From assembly GCA_947473045.1 (NCBI GenBank), contig CANJCO010000035.1:1-51219 (forward strand): a stretch of 51,219 bases of DNA. The letters run 5' to 3'. Positions 8,786 to 16,923 of this stretch are shown one piece after another. Positions within the stretch are counted from its first letter, which is position 1, and each line of letters starts with the position of its first letter. Under the pieces are notes generated by a model, which was not told where the DNA came from, did no database searches, and saw nothing but the letters and a program-made list of their open reading frames with translations. The stretch comes from Myxococcales bacterium. GTDB taxonomy: Bacteria > Myxococcota_A > Polyangia > Polyangiales > Polyangiaceae. Position numbers and translations under genes: made by a program.

Positions 8786-8841
8786 GACGCTCGCAGATTG
8801 TGCGTTGACGCTGAGCGCGCGCGCAGCTCACGCGGTAGGCT

Positions 8842-8871
8842 CGAGGTGAACAGGTTCACGTCGAGGTGAGC
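8842..8871 (+). promoter_or_regulatory. Operator-like repeats upstream of fdhD
   Basis: A palindrome GTGAAC-AG-GTTCAC (8846-8859) overlaps two direct repeats CGAGGTGARC (8842-8851 and 8862-8871) spaced by exactly 20 bp, 18 bp before the fdhD ATG. The two-turn spacing is what a dimeric regulator bound side by side would need. Which protein binds is unknown. Confidence 0.4.
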
Positions 8872-8888
8872 ACCACGCGAGGCGCATC

Positions 8889-9869
8889 ATGAGCGAAGCA
8901 CCGATCGGACGGCCGCCCGATGAACCCGCCGCCGCAGTCACGGCTGCGGGCGACGGCCCGGCGCGCGCGGAACGATCGCGCGAATTTGCCGTGGTGCGTG
9001 TGGCGGGCGGGCAGACCACGGCGTTGCCCGATCGGGTCGCGGTTGAAGAGCCGCTTGAGGTGCGGCTCGCGGGCGACCCGTTCGCAGTGACGATGCGCAC
9101 TCCCGGCCACGACCGCGAGCTGGTGCTGGGGCTGCTGCTCTCCGAGGGAATCATCGCGTCGGCGGCCGATGTGGGCGGAATCGCCCATTGCGGGCGCCTG
9201 GGTGATCCCGGCCTCGGCAACACCATCGACGTGGCGTCCGCTCCGGGGATGGTGTTGTGTGTTGTACACGATTCTCCCGCGCGCCGGGGCACCCTCACGA
9301 GCGCCGCGTGTGGCGTCTGCGGGCGGCGTTCGATTGACGATCTGCTCGCCCGCTGCGGAGCGCTCCCGGTGGCCGCTCAGGTCACGCTCTGCGCCGTGTC
9401 GATGGCGGTTGCGCGCCTCGGCGAAGTGCAGCCCGTGTTTGGTGCGACGGGAGGCACGCACTGCGCGGCGCTGTGCACCTTCGACGGGACGCTGGTCGCG
9501 GCGTTCGAAGATGTCGGTCGGCATAACGCGGTCGACAAAGTCATCGGTTCGCGGCTGCTCGCCGGAGCGCTGCCGCTGGCCGACCACATTCTCGCGGTCA
9601 GCGGTCGCGCGAGCTTCGAGATCGTGCAGAAGGCCATCGCCGCCGGCATCCCGGTGGTCGCGAGCGTGTCGGCGCCGAGCTCGCTGGCCGTCGAGCTGGC
9701 GCGCCGCGCGAACGTGACCCTCGCCGGTTTCGTGCGTCCGACCGGTCTCAACGTGTACGCTTGCTACGAGCGTGTCCGGTCAGGCACGCTTCTCGCTCCA
9801 TCAGGTCCGGGCTCGCCTGATCTCGCCGCCACCCGCGCGGCGGGCGCTGAGAGCCCATCAAAGGGTTGA
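8889..9869 (+). CDS. fdhD: Formate dehydrogenase accessory sulfurtransferase FdhD
   Basis: FdhD moves sulfur from a cysteine desulfurase to the bis-molybdopterin-guanine-dinucleotide cofactor, activating formate dehydrogenases. The 326-residue product has the catalytic CGVCG loop (C141 and C144), 'PGHDRELVLGLLLSEGI', 'ATGGTHCAALC' and the strongly conserved 'FEDVGRHNAVDKVIG'. The N-terminal 35 and C-terminal 30 residues are low-complexity extensions. The ATG at 8889 follows GAGG. It stops 9 bp before fliG and so is probably co-transcribed with fliG-fliJ. No formate dehydrogenase or molybdenum cofactor gene is in the window, so its place between fliF and fliG is unexpected. Confidence 0.95.
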   Translation: MSEAPIGRPPDEPAAAVTAAGDGPARAERSREFAVVRVAGGQTTALPDRVAVEEPLEVRLAGDPFAVTMRTPGHDRELVLGLLLSEGIIASAADVGGIAHCGRLGDPGLGNTIDVASAPGMVLCVVHDSPARRGTLTSAACGVCGRRSIDDLLARCGALPVAAQVTLCAVSMAVARLGEVQPVFGATGGTHCAALCTFDGTLVAAFEDVGRHNAVDKVIGSRLLAGALPLADHILAVSGRASFEIVQKAIAAGIPVVASVSAPSSLAVELARRANVTLAGFVRPTGLNVYACYERVRSGTLLAPSGPGSPDLAATRAAGAESPSKG

Positions 9870-9878
9870 CGCCTCGCC

Positions 9879-10859
9879 ATGCCGCTCACCGGACCCGAAA
9901 AAGCCGTTCTCATGTTGCTCTCGCTCGACGAGGGAACGGCTTCGCCGATCGTCGCCGAGCTCGACGACGCCGAGCTGCGCAAGCTGCGCGAAGTTGCGGC
10001 GATGATGCGCGGCGTGCCCGCCAGCGCCATCGAGGACATCTACCGTGAGTTCGTCGATCGTGCGCAGGAGGCCGTCGCGGTTCCGAGAGGCGGCGTCTCC
10101 TACCTCCGCAGACTTGCGGGGCGCGCGCTCGGGGAAGGGCGCGTCGAGGGCATCTTTATGGATGCGCCGATCAAGCCGATGGACCGCCTCGCGCACGCGG
10201 ACCCGATCGCGCTGGCCGGCGTGCTCGAAAACGAGCTTCCGCAGATGATCGCGGCCGTGCTCTCGCAGCTCGAACCGGGCCGCGCCGCGCGCATCCTCGA
10301 GGCCTTGCCGCCCGAAAAGCAGGCTGAAGTGCTCTCCCGCCTCGGCTCGCTGACCGAGGTTCCCGCGGGCCTGCTCGAAGGCGTCGCCTCCGCGATCGCA
10401 GCAGAATTGCCCACGTCTGAGGCCGAGGCCTCCGTGAGCGTCAACGGCGTCTCACACGCCGCGGCCATGGTGCGCAAGCTCAGCAAGGCGGCCGCGGGCG
10501 AGCTGCTCGAGCGCGTCAGCAGCCAGCAGGGCGAGGTTGCCAACGAGATCCGTCGCGCGATGTACACGTTCGAAGATCTCAAGGAGATCGACGTGCGCGC
10601 GCTGCGAAACCTCCTCAAGGAGGTTCCGAGCGATCGGCTCGTGCTCGCGCTGAAAACGGCCAGCGAAGAGGTCAAAAACAAGATCTTCGCGAGCATGTCT
10701 TCGCGCGCCGGTGAGCTGCTCCGGGACGATCTTTCGGCGCTCGGAAGCGTGCGCCTGGTCGAGGTCGAGGCCGCCCAACGCGAGATCGTCGAGGCGGCGC
10801 TCAAGCTCGAGGCCGAGGGCGTCATTTCGCTCGGAGGCGGCGGCGATGACATGGTTTGA
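9879..10859 (+). CDS. fliG: Flagellar motor switch protein FliG
   Basis: FliG couples the stator to rotation. The 326-residue product has the N-terminal FliF-binding domain, a middle domain with 'LENELPQMIAAVLSQLEPGRAA' (variant ELPQ in place of the usual EHPQ), and the C-terminal torque domain. The torque residues are kept: the Lys in ALKTA, the Arg in SRAGELLRDDL, both Asp of that motif, and the Arg in SVRL, so the protein should be functional. The ATG at 9879 lies 9 bp after fdhD. The 3' end overlaps fliH by 14 bp. Confidence 0.96.
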   Translation: MPLTGPEKAVLMLLSLDEGTASPIVAELDDAELRKLREVAAMMRGVPASAIEDIYREFVDRAQEAVAVPRGGVSYLRRLAGRALGEGRVEGIFMDAPIKPMDRLAHADPIALAGVLENELPQMIAAVLSQLEPGRAARILEALPPEKQAEVLSRLGSLTEVPAGLLEGVASAIAAELPTSEAEASVSVNGVSHAAAMVRKLSKAAAGELLERVSSQQGEVANEIRRAMYTFEDLKEIDVRALRNLLKEVPSDRLVLALKTASEEVKNKIFASMSSRAGELLRDDLSALGSVRLVEVEAAQREIVEAALKLEAEGVISLGGGGDDMV

Positions 10860-11565
10860 GCGGCCCCGAAAACCGGCCGCTCCTCAGCCCGCGGCATTTG
10901 GCCGCGTTCGCACCGAAGCGGGCGTCGCCAACGTCGGCTGGCATCAGCTCGGGGGAGCGCCGAAGCACGTCGCCGGTTCGCCGTCGGTCGAGCGCGAAGC
11001 GCCGCCCGAGCCGCCGAAGCTCTCTCCTTCGCAAGAGCCCGACGCGCTGCTCAGCCGTCAACCTGCGGCCAGGCCGACCAACGCGGTCGCACCGCGCAGC
11101 GTGGCGCCTGCCGATCACGAGCTGGCGCGCGCACGCTACGAAGAGGCGACCTCGCGGCTCGAGCAGGCCATCGTCGACCTCGTCGACTTGAAAGAGCGCA
11201 TCCTTTCGCACGAGCAGGAGCGGATGACGGAGCTGTCGATGGCGATCGCCCGGCGGGTGGTCGGGCGCGAGCTGCGCACGGACGCGACGCTCATCGCAGG
11301 GTTGGTCGTCGAGGGGGTGGTCGCGCTGGGCGAGCGCGACGGCGTGACCGTGCGCCTCGGGCCGATGTCCGACGAAGCCACTGACGTGGCGCTCGCGCTC
11401 GCGCTCCGCACGAAGCTCCCGAAATGCGAGGTCATCCGCGACGCTGAGCTCGAGGCTGGCGATTGCGTCGTCGAGACGAGCCTCGGTCGCGTCGACGAGT
11501 CGCTTTCGGCCCGGCTGGCGGCCGCCGAGCGCGCGCTGTCGGGCGACGACGACGCGGGAGCGTGA
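10846..11565 (+). CDS. fliH: Flagellar export stator/ATPase regulator FliH
   Basis: FliH dimers hold the FliI ATPase and link it to the C-ring and export gate. The 239-residue product has a Pro-rich disordered N-terminus (about 1-95), a long helical region ('YEEATSRLEQAIVDLVDLKERIL', partial) and the conserved C-terminal domain ('MAIARRVVGRELRTD', 'VVALGERDGVTVRL', 'AGDCVVETSLGRVDESL'). The ATG at 10846 overlaps the end of fliG by 14 bp and is chosen because it fits the spacing; an upstream in-frame start would lie deep within fliG. fliI follows after 4 bp. Confidence 0.9.
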   Translation: MTWFERPRKPAAPQPAAFGRVRTEAGVANVGWHQLGGAPKHVAGSPSVEREAPPEPPKLSPSQEPDALLSRQPAARPTNAVAPRSVAPADHELARARYEEATSRLEQAIVDLVDLKERILSHEQERMTELSMAIARRVVGRELRTDATLIAGLVVEGVVALGERDGVTVRLGPMSDEATDVALALALRTKLPKCEVIRDAELEAGDCVVETSLGRVDESLSARLAAAERALSGDDDAGA

Positions 11566-11569
11566 CCGC

Positions 11570-12901
11570 ATGATCTCGATCCTCAAGGCGCTCGAACAGA
11601 TCAAGTCGGCGCCGCTCGACGCGGCGATAGGCACGGTCACCGACGTCGTCGGGCTCGTCGTCGAAGTCGGCGGTCTGCGCGCGGGCGTCGGCGAATTGCT
11701 CGCTGTGCTTCATGAGGATCCCCGGGTGCATGCGCTCGACCTCGAGGTCATCGGGTTTCGCAAGGGTCGGCTGCTCGCCACGCCGCTCGGCTCCGTGGCG
11801 GGCGTCGCGCCCGGCGTCCGCGTCGTCAAGTCGACGCGTGGCTCGGCGGTGCCTGTGGGCGACGAGCTTCTCGGTCGCATCGTTGATTCTTTCGGACGCC
11901 CGCTCGACGAGCTCCAGCCGCCGCGAACGTCGGGGCGATACCCCGTTCACGCGTCGCCGCCGCCCGCGGTGTCGCGTCGCGGCATCGAGCACGTGTTCCA
12001 CACGCACGTACGCGCGATCGACTCGCTGCTGACGCTCGGGCAGGGGCAACGCGTTGGCATCTTCGCGGGCGCGGGCGTGGGAAAAAGCACGCTTTTAGGC
12101 ATGATTTGCAGGCGCGCGGAGGCCGACGTCAACGTCGTGGCGCTGGTCGGTGAGCGCGGGCGCGAGCTGGGCGAGTTCGTCCGCATGTCGCTCGGCGAAG
12201 ACGGGCTCGCGCGCAGCATCGTGGTGGCCGCCACCAGCGATCAGCCTCCGCTGGTGCGCGCCCGCGGCGCCGAGACGGCGACCGCGATGGCCGAGTATTT
12301 TCGCGATCGCGGCAAGCGCGTGCTGCTCGTCATGGACTCGGTCACGCGCTACGCGATGGCGCTGCGCGAAGCGGCGCTCGCGACCGGCGAGCCTCCCGCG
12401 ACCAAGGGCTACCCGCCGAGCGTTTTTGCCGCGCTGCCGCGCCTGCTCGAGCGTGCGGGAAATTGCGCAGGCGAGGGGTCAATAACTGCATTGTACACGG
12501 TTCTCGTCGAGGGCGACGAGATGACCGATCCGATCGCCGACGCGGCCCGAAGCATTCTCGACGGGCACATTCTGCTCTCGCGAAAACTGGCCGATCGCGG
12601 TCACTTTCCTGCGATCGACGTGCTCGCGAGCGTGTCGCGCCTCGCGCCGCAACTCATGCAGCCGCCGCAGGCGCGCAGCGCGGCGCTGGTGCGCGACTCG
12701 ATGGCGACCTACGCGAACGCGGCCGATCTCGTTCATATCGGAGCCTACGTCGCGGGCAGCGATCCGCGGGTCGATGCCGCCGTGCGGGCCGCGCCTGCGA
12801 TCGACACGTTCCTGCGCCAGGGCGTCGATGACGGCTGCCTGCCGGAGCAGGCCCTCGCGATGCTCGCAGCGACCGCCCGCGTCGCTGAGGGCGCCGGGTG
12901 A
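11570..12901 (+). CDS. fliI: Flagellum-specific export ATPase FliI
   Basis: FliI is the hexameric ATPase of the flagellar type III export apparatus. The 443-residue product matches the family length. It has an N-terminal beta-barrel, Walker A GAGVGKST (about residue 165), 'VALVGERGRELGEF', the Walker B strand 'VLLVMDSVTRYAMALREA', and the export-specific motif 'GSITALYTVLVEGDEMTDPIADA' (partial). The ATG at 11570 follows GGGAGC. It overlaps fliJ by 4 bp. Confidence 0.97.
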   Translation: MISILKALEQIKSAPLDAAIGTVTDVVGLVVEVGGLRAGVGELLAVLHEDPRVHALDLEVIGFRKGRLLATPLGSVAGVAPGVRVVKSTRGSAVPVGDELLGRIVDSFGRPLDELQPPRTSGRYPVHASPPPAVSRRGIEHVFHTHVRAIDSLLTLGQGQRVGIFAGAGVGKSTLLGMICRRAEADVNVVALVGERGRELGEFVRMSLGEDGLARSIVVAATSDQPPLVRARGAETATAMAEYFRDRGKRVLLVMDSVTRYAMALREAALATGEPPATKGYPPSVFAALPRLLERAGNCAGEGSITALYTVLVEGDEMTDPIADAARSILDGHILLSRKLADRGHFPAIDVLASVSRLAPQLMQPPQARSAALVRDSMATYANAADLVHIGAYVAGSDPRVDAAVRAAPAIDTFLRQGVDDGCLPEQALAMLAATARVAEGAG

Positions 12902-13341
12902 GCGTCAAGGTCAAGCGGTACGAGCGCGTCAAGGGGGCGCGTCAGGAGGCGCTTGACCGGGAGCAGGGGCTCGCGGCTCAGGCGATCGCGTCTGTGGCCG
13001 CGGCTCGCGCGGCCCTCGAAGCCGCGCGCGGGCGCCTCGCCGAGGCGCGCCTTGAGAAGCTCGCGGAGCGCGCCGACGTCACGATCGACGAATGGCGGGC
13101 GCGAGAGGCCTGGCTCGTGGAGCTTGCGAGCCGCCTCGCTGCTGCCGAGCAAGCGGTCCGCGACGCCGAGGCAGAGCTGTCTGCAGCGCGCGCCAGGGTG
13201 GCCGCTGCGCGAGCGGCGGTCGAGCAGATCGACGTTCTCGTGCGCCGCGCCCGCGAGGAGGACGCGCGCGACGAGCAGCGCGTCGATCAGCGCGACGCCG
13301 ACGAGCTGGCAGGGCGCCGACGCCTACCGCCAAGCGCGTGA
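12898..13341 (+). CDS. fliJ: Flagellar export chaperone FliJ
   Basis: FliJ is a small coiled-coil protein that sits in the FliI ring and helps couple ATP hydrolysis to export. The 147-residue product is almost entirely helical heptad sequence rich in A, E and R ('LEAARGRLAEARLEKLAERADV', 'AEQAVRDAEAELSAARARVAA', partial), typical in length. The start is GTG at 12898 in a GTGA overlap with fliI. Primary sequence is poorly conserved in this family; the call rests on position after fliI plus coiled-coil character. Confidence 0.85.
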   Translation: MSVKVKRYERVKGARQEALDREQGLAAQAIASVAAARAALEAARGRLAEARLEKLAERADVTIDEWRAREAWLVELASRLAAAEQAVRDAEAELSAARARVAAARAAVEQIDVLVRRAREEDARDEQRVDQRDADELAGRRRLPPSA

Positions 13342-13352
13342 CGCTGGGCCGA

Positions 13353-13389
13353 CGCGCGGCTGACTCATCGCGCGGCGGGGCTTGTTTTT
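13353..13389 (+). terminator. Possible terminator after fliJ
   Basis: A 6-bp CGCGCG/CGCGCG stem (13353-13358, 13369-13374) with a 10-nt loop is followed seven bases later by TTGTTTTT (13382-13389). The stem is short and the T-run is not adjacent, so this is a weak candidate. It does fall exactly between the end of fliJ and the sigma-54 site of flgD. Confidence 0.35.
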
Positions 13390-13404
13390 AGGCGTTTTGG
13401 CGCG

Positions 13405-13420
13405 CGGCATCATCTTTGCT
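13405..13420 (+). promoter_or_regulatory. Sigma-54 promoter of the flgD operon, near-leaderless
   Basis: The site reads CGGCATC-ATCT-TTGCT, with a perfect -12 half and GG-N10-GC spacing (9 of 12 matches). The -12 C at 13419 puts the start near 13431, two bases before the flgD ATG at 13433. An AAGGG ribosome site (13422-13426) lies upstream of the predicted +1, as at flgB. Confidence 0.7.
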
Positions 13421-13432
13421 CAAGGGCGTGGC

Positions 13433-14143
13433 ATGACGACAGTCTCCTCGACCGATCGGACCTCGCAAGCGGTGAGCGATCCTTCCGGCGCGCTCGCCTC
13501 CGCCGCTGGCGGACAGGCGCTCGGCAAAGATGCCTTTTTGAAGCTCCTCGTCGCGCAGATCCAGCATCAGGATCCGATGAAGCCGATGGACGACACGGCC
13601 TTCGTCTCGCAGCTCGCGCAGTACTCGGCGCTCGAGCAGCAGCTCGGCACCAACACGCGTCTCGACACGATGTCGGCGCAGCAGAAGGGCGTCGCCAACA
13701 CTGAGATCGCGTCCCTCGTCGGCAAGACCGTGACCGTCAACGGAGACACGGCCACCCTGTCGGGCGACGGCACCGGATCGCCGGTGCGCTTTACGCTCGG
13801 TGCGCCCGCCGCAGACGTCAACGTCACGATCAAGGACGGCGCGGGCAACATCGTCCGCACCATCAAGCTCGGCGCCGAGCCTTCGGGCTCGGTGAAGTTC
13901 ACGTGGGACGGCAAAAACGACTCGGGTCAGACCCAGCCGGCCGGCGTCTACAAAGTCAGCGTCGACGCCAAAGCGGCGGGCGGCGGCAGCGTGCAAGTCA
14001 CCCAACAAACCTCGGGCGTCCTCAAGAGCGTCTCGTTCGACGAGGGCTACGCGAAGCTAACCCTCGCCGATGGCACCACTGCGCCGGCGAGCAATCTCGT
14101 CAGCGTCGATGCGCCCCTCAGTTTCAATCAACCTGCGAAGTAA
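13433..14143 (+). CDS. flgD: Flagellar hook-capping protein FlgD
   Basis: FlgD caps the growing hook and guides FlgE assembly. The 236-residue product has the diagnostic N-terminal 'LGKDAFLKLLVAQIQHQDPM' block with 'DTAFVSQLAQYSALEQ', then the FlgD Tudor/Ig-like part including 'VKFTWDGKNDSGQTQPAGVYKV' (partial). The ATG at 13433 is preferred to an upstream in-frame start (13382) because of AAGGG six bases away and normal family length. It is the first gene of flgD-flgE-fliL-fliM-fliN-fliO-fliP-fliQ-fliR-flhB. Confidence 0.95.
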   Translation: MTTVSSTDRTSQAVSDPSGALASAAGGQALGKDAFLKLLVAQIQHQDPMKPMDDTAFVSQLAQYSALEQQLGTNTRLDTMSAQQKGVANTEIASLVGKTVTVNGDTATLSGDGTGSPVRFTLGAPAADVNVTIKDGAGNIVRTIKLGAEPSGSVKFTWDGKNDSGQTQPAGVYKVSVDAKAAGGGSVQVTQQTSGVLKSVSFDEGYAKLTLADGTTAPASNLVSVDAPLSFNQPAK

Positions 14144-14153
14144 GGAGAAGATC

Positions 14154-15443
14154 ATGTCGATTCTGCGCACCATGTACACGGGAGTGAGCGGCATCACGGC
14201 CGAGGGCGAAGCGCTCGGCGTGGTCGGCGACAACATCGCCAACTCGAATACGATCGGCTTCAAGTCGCAGCGCGCGCTCTTCGAAGACGTGCTCGGTCGT
14301 TCGATCACGGGCGGGTTCGGCCCCGGCGCGGGCGTGCAGATGTCGGGCACGCAGCAGATCTTCAACCAGGGAGCCCTGTCGAACACGGGAGTGTCGACCG
14401 ACGTCGCCCTCAGCGGCAACGGCTTCTTCGTCGTGAAGGGCAGCGATCAGGGCATCACCGGGAATTTTTACACCCGTGACGGCCAGTTCAAAATCGACAA
14501 CTCGGGCTTCCTCGTCAACGCCCGTGGCATGCAGGCGCAGGGCTATGCGTCGCTGGGCAACGGCCAGTTCGCGAGCGCCGTGTCATCGCTCAAAGTGCCC
14601 ACGTCGGCGCTGGCGCCGAACGCGTCGACGAAGATGAATTTCGTCGCCAACATCGACTCGGGCGCCACCGTTCCGGTGCTCCCGTGGGACGCGCAGAACC
14701 CCACCGCGACGAGTAACTTTTCAAGCTCGATGACCACCTACGACTCGCTTGGTCAGTCGCACAACGTTGATGTGTACTTTCGCAAGACCGGCGCAAACAC
14801 GTGGGATTATCACGTGCTCGCGGCCGGCTCCGAGGTCAACGGCGGCGTTCCCGGTCAAAACAGCGAGATCGGCAACGGAACCCTCGCGTTCACGAACACC
14901 GGCGCGCTCAACACGGTTACGACCACGACGCCGATCGCGGTGAGCTTCAACAACGCCAAGCCCAACCAGGCCGTGGCGCTCAATTTCGGCACCTCGATCG
15001 CTTCGGGCGGAACCGGTACCGACGGCATGACCCAGTATGCCGCGACGTCGAACATCTCGAGCCAGTCGCAGGACGGCTACTCTTCCGGCGATCTTTCGGG
15101 CGTGTCGGTCGACGGGAACGGCGTGCTGTCGGGCATCTATACGAACGGTCAAAAAATCGCCGTTGGCGCGCTCGGCGTCGCAAAATTCCAAGCGAATGAA
15201 GGCCTCGGTCGCGCCGGGCAGAACCTGTGGATCGCGACCACCGAGAGCGGTGATGCTGCGCTGGGAACCGCAGGCGCGGGCGGTCGCGGCACCGTGAGCG
15301 CAGGCTCGCTCGAGCTGTCGAACGTCGACCTCGCCGACCAGTTCGTGCAGCTCATCGCGCACCAGCGCGCGTTCCAGGCCAACTCGAAGACGATCACGAC
15401 CGCCGACGAGATGCTACAAGAGCTCGTGAACCTGAAGCGTTGA
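14154..15443 (+). CDS. flgE: Flagellar hook protein FlgE
   Basis: FlgE polymerises into the hook, the universal joint of the flagellum. The 429-residue product begins 'SILRTMYTGVSGITAEGEAL' with the rod/hook signature 'VVGDNIANSNTIGFKSQRA'. It contains 'LSGNGFFVV' and 'FYTRDGQFKIDNSGFLVNARG' (partial), and ends with the paired helix 'QFVQLIAHQRAFQANSKTI'. The ATG at 14154 follows AAGGAG; an in-frame ATG 84 bp upstream lies inside flgD and would add unrelated residues. It lies 10 bp after flgD. Confidence 0.97.
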   Translation: MSILRTMYTGVSGITAEGEALGVVGDNIANSNTIGFKSQRALFEDVLGRSITGGFGPGAGVQMSGTQQIFNQGALSNTGVSTDVALSGNGFFVVKGSDQGITGNFYTRDGQFKIDNSGFLVNARGMQAQGYASLGNGQFASAVSSLKVPTSALAPNASTKMNFVANIDSGATVPVLPWDAQNPTATSNFSSSMTTYDSLGQSHNVDVYFRKTGANTWDYHVLAAGSEVNGGVPGQNSEIGNGTLAFTNTGALNTVTTTTPIAVSFNNAKPNQAVALNFGTSIASGGTGTDGMTQYAATSNISSQSQDGYSSGDLSGVSVDGNGVLSGIYTNGQKIAVGALGVAKFQANEGLGRAGQNLWIATTESGDAALGTAGAGGRGTVSAGSLELSNVDLADQFVQLIAHQRAFQANSKTITTADEMLQELVNLKR

Positions 15444-15465
15444 CGCAGGCGCAGAGAGCTGAATC

Positions 15466-16008
15466 ATGGCCGACGACAAAAAGCCCGCAGACGCGAAGAA
15501 GGACGAAAAAGCCGAAGCTGCCGGTGGCGGCAAGGGCAAGACGATCATCCTTGTGGTGGTCGTCCTGCTCGTGGCCGTCCTCAGCTCGGTCGGCGGCGCC
15601 CTCGTCGCGCCGAAATTGATCGGGCAGCCGGCTGCTGCCGAAAAGCCGAAGCCCAAGCACAACGCCGAAGAGGCCGACGAAGAAGAAGAGGCGGAGACGC
15701 CCATTTTTAGCACCCTGCCGCTCGACAGCATGATCGTCGACGTGCGCAACGACGAGGGTGAGTTTCACCACCTGAAGATCAGCGTCGCCCTCGAGATCAA
15801 GGTCAAGGTGCCGGAAGAGGAGCTCAAGGGCTTCGTTCCGCGTGCGCGCGACGCGCAGCTCACCTACCTGCGCACCCTGTCACCGGCCGATGTCGTCTCG
15901 ACGAAGCGCTATGAGACCATCCGCAAGGAGCTCTCCGACCGCATCATCAAGGCCGTGGGCAAAAAGTTCGTGAAGAAGATTCTTATTACCGACTTCGTGG
16001 TGCAATGA
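15466..16008 (+). CDS. fliL: Flagellar basal-body-associated protein FliL
   Basis: FliL is a single-pass inner-membrane protein that rings the stator and supports torque. The 180-residue product has a Lys/Ala-rich N-terminus, one membrane helix at about 25-45 ('TIILVVVVLLVAVLSSVGGAL', partial), an acidic linker (EEADEEEEAE) and the conserved periplasmic domain. That domain contains 'PLDSMIVDVRND', 'HHLKISVALEIK' and the C-terminal 'KKFVKKILITDFVVQ'. The ATG at 15466 is 22 bp after flgE. The stop overlaps the fliM ATG by 4 bp. Confidence 0.95.
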   Translation: MADDKKPADAKKDEKAEAAGGGKGKTIILVVVVLLVAVLSSVGGALVAPKLIGQPAAAEKPKPKHNAEEADEEEEAETPIFSTLPLDSMIVDVRNDEGEFHHLKISVALEIKVKVPEEELKGFVPRARDAQLTYLRTLSPADVVSTKRYETIRKELSDRIIKAVGKKFVKKILITDFVVQ

Positions 16009-16877
16009 CCCAGTCGCCGCCTGAAGGGGGAGACGTTCGCCGGCTCGATCTCACGGGCCGCGAAACGCACTCTCAGGCCGCCGTGATCGCGATCGAGCGC
16101 GTCGCCGCCGCCTTCACCCGCGGGGCGCGGCGCAGCATGCCGTTTCTGCTGCGATCGCGATCGAAGCTCGTCGCGAGCGAGGTGGAGGCGGTCAAGAAAT
16201 CGCTGACGCTGTTCGGAGATGAACGCGCGCTCTCTTACACCGCGTTTGTTGCCGGCTCGGACGCGACCTCCTGGGCAGCCGTATCGCTCGACGCGGGCGC
16301 CATCGGGCTCGTGCTCGAGGGAGCGCTCGGCGGCAGCGGCGGCAAGCCCCCCGAGCTCGGCCCTTCGCTGACGTCACCGCAGCGCGCGCTCGTCTCGCGC
16401 ATCGCCGGCTCGCTGGCGCGCGATCTCGCCGCCGCGCTCACCGAAGAGCTTCGCGTGCCGTTTTCAGCTGAGAAGGGCCGCAGCCCTGCGTCGCGCGGAG
16501 AGCCGTACCCGAGCGCGCTGCGCTGCAGGTGCGACATCGTTGGCGCCATCGAGTCGGCGACCGTCACCATCGCGGCAGGCGCGGAGGCGGTCGAGGCCGC
16601 GGCGCGTCAGCTTCAGGCGGAGCAGGGCGTAGCCGGTGATCCGCGCATCGGCGACGTCATGCCCGAAGTTCCGCTCGAGATGATCGCTGAGCTGGGCCGC
16701 GTGGTGCTCGGACTGCGGCGCGTGCTGTCACTTCAGCCAGGCGATGTGCTTCGTTTGAAGACCCCTGCCGACGACCCTGTGATCGTGCGCGTGGGGGGAA
16801 TTGAAAAGTTCGTTGGGGTGCCCGTAACGTCGCGTGGGCAGATCGCCGTCGAAATCAAGGGCCGGCACGGAGAATGA
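16005..16877 (+). CDS. fliM: Divergent flagellar switch protein FliM lacking the CheY-binding N-terminus
   Basis: FliM forms the middle of the C-ring. The 290-residue product is shorter than the usual about 330. The middle CheC-like domain is recognisable, with GGSG near residue 105, and the C-terminal SpoA domain is clear ('VPLEMIAELGRVVLGLRRVLSLQPGDVL' in part, 'VRVGGIEKFVGVPVTSRGQIAVEI' in part). The N-terminus begins directly with 'VRRLDLTGRETHSQAAVIAIERVAAAF' (partial), corresponding to the RQERI region of other FliM. The canonical LSQxEIDALL CheY-P-binding segment is absent. The start is fixed by an ATGA overlap with fliL, so the missing segment is not an annotation error upstream. Switching by CheY-P at this site seems impossible. 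Confidence 0.85.
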   Translation: MTQSPPEGGDVRRLDLTGRETHSQAAVIAIERVAAAFTRGARRSMPFLLRSRSKLVASEVEAVKKSLTLFGDERALSYTAFVAGSDATSWAAVSLDAGAIGLVLEGALGGSGGKPPELGPSLTSPQRALVSRIAGSLARDLAAALTEELRVPFSAEKGRSPASRGEPYPSALRCRCDIVGAIESATVTIAAGAEAVEAAARQLQAEQGVAGDPRIGDVMPEVPLEMIAELGRVVLGLRRVLSLQPGDVLRLKTPADDPVIVRVGGIEKFVGVPVTSRGQIAVEIKGRHGE

Positions 16878-16923
16878 AAGGCTATCCTGTGGAGGCGCGA
16901 ATGGCGCCACATCGGAGGTCACC

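Noticed and set aside
8780-8795. GG-N10-GC site upstream of fdhD as a sigma-54 promoter
   Set aside because: Only about 7 of 12 consensus matches, and the predicted start would leave an 83-nt leader, unlike the other sites. It also overlaps the post-fliF hairpin.
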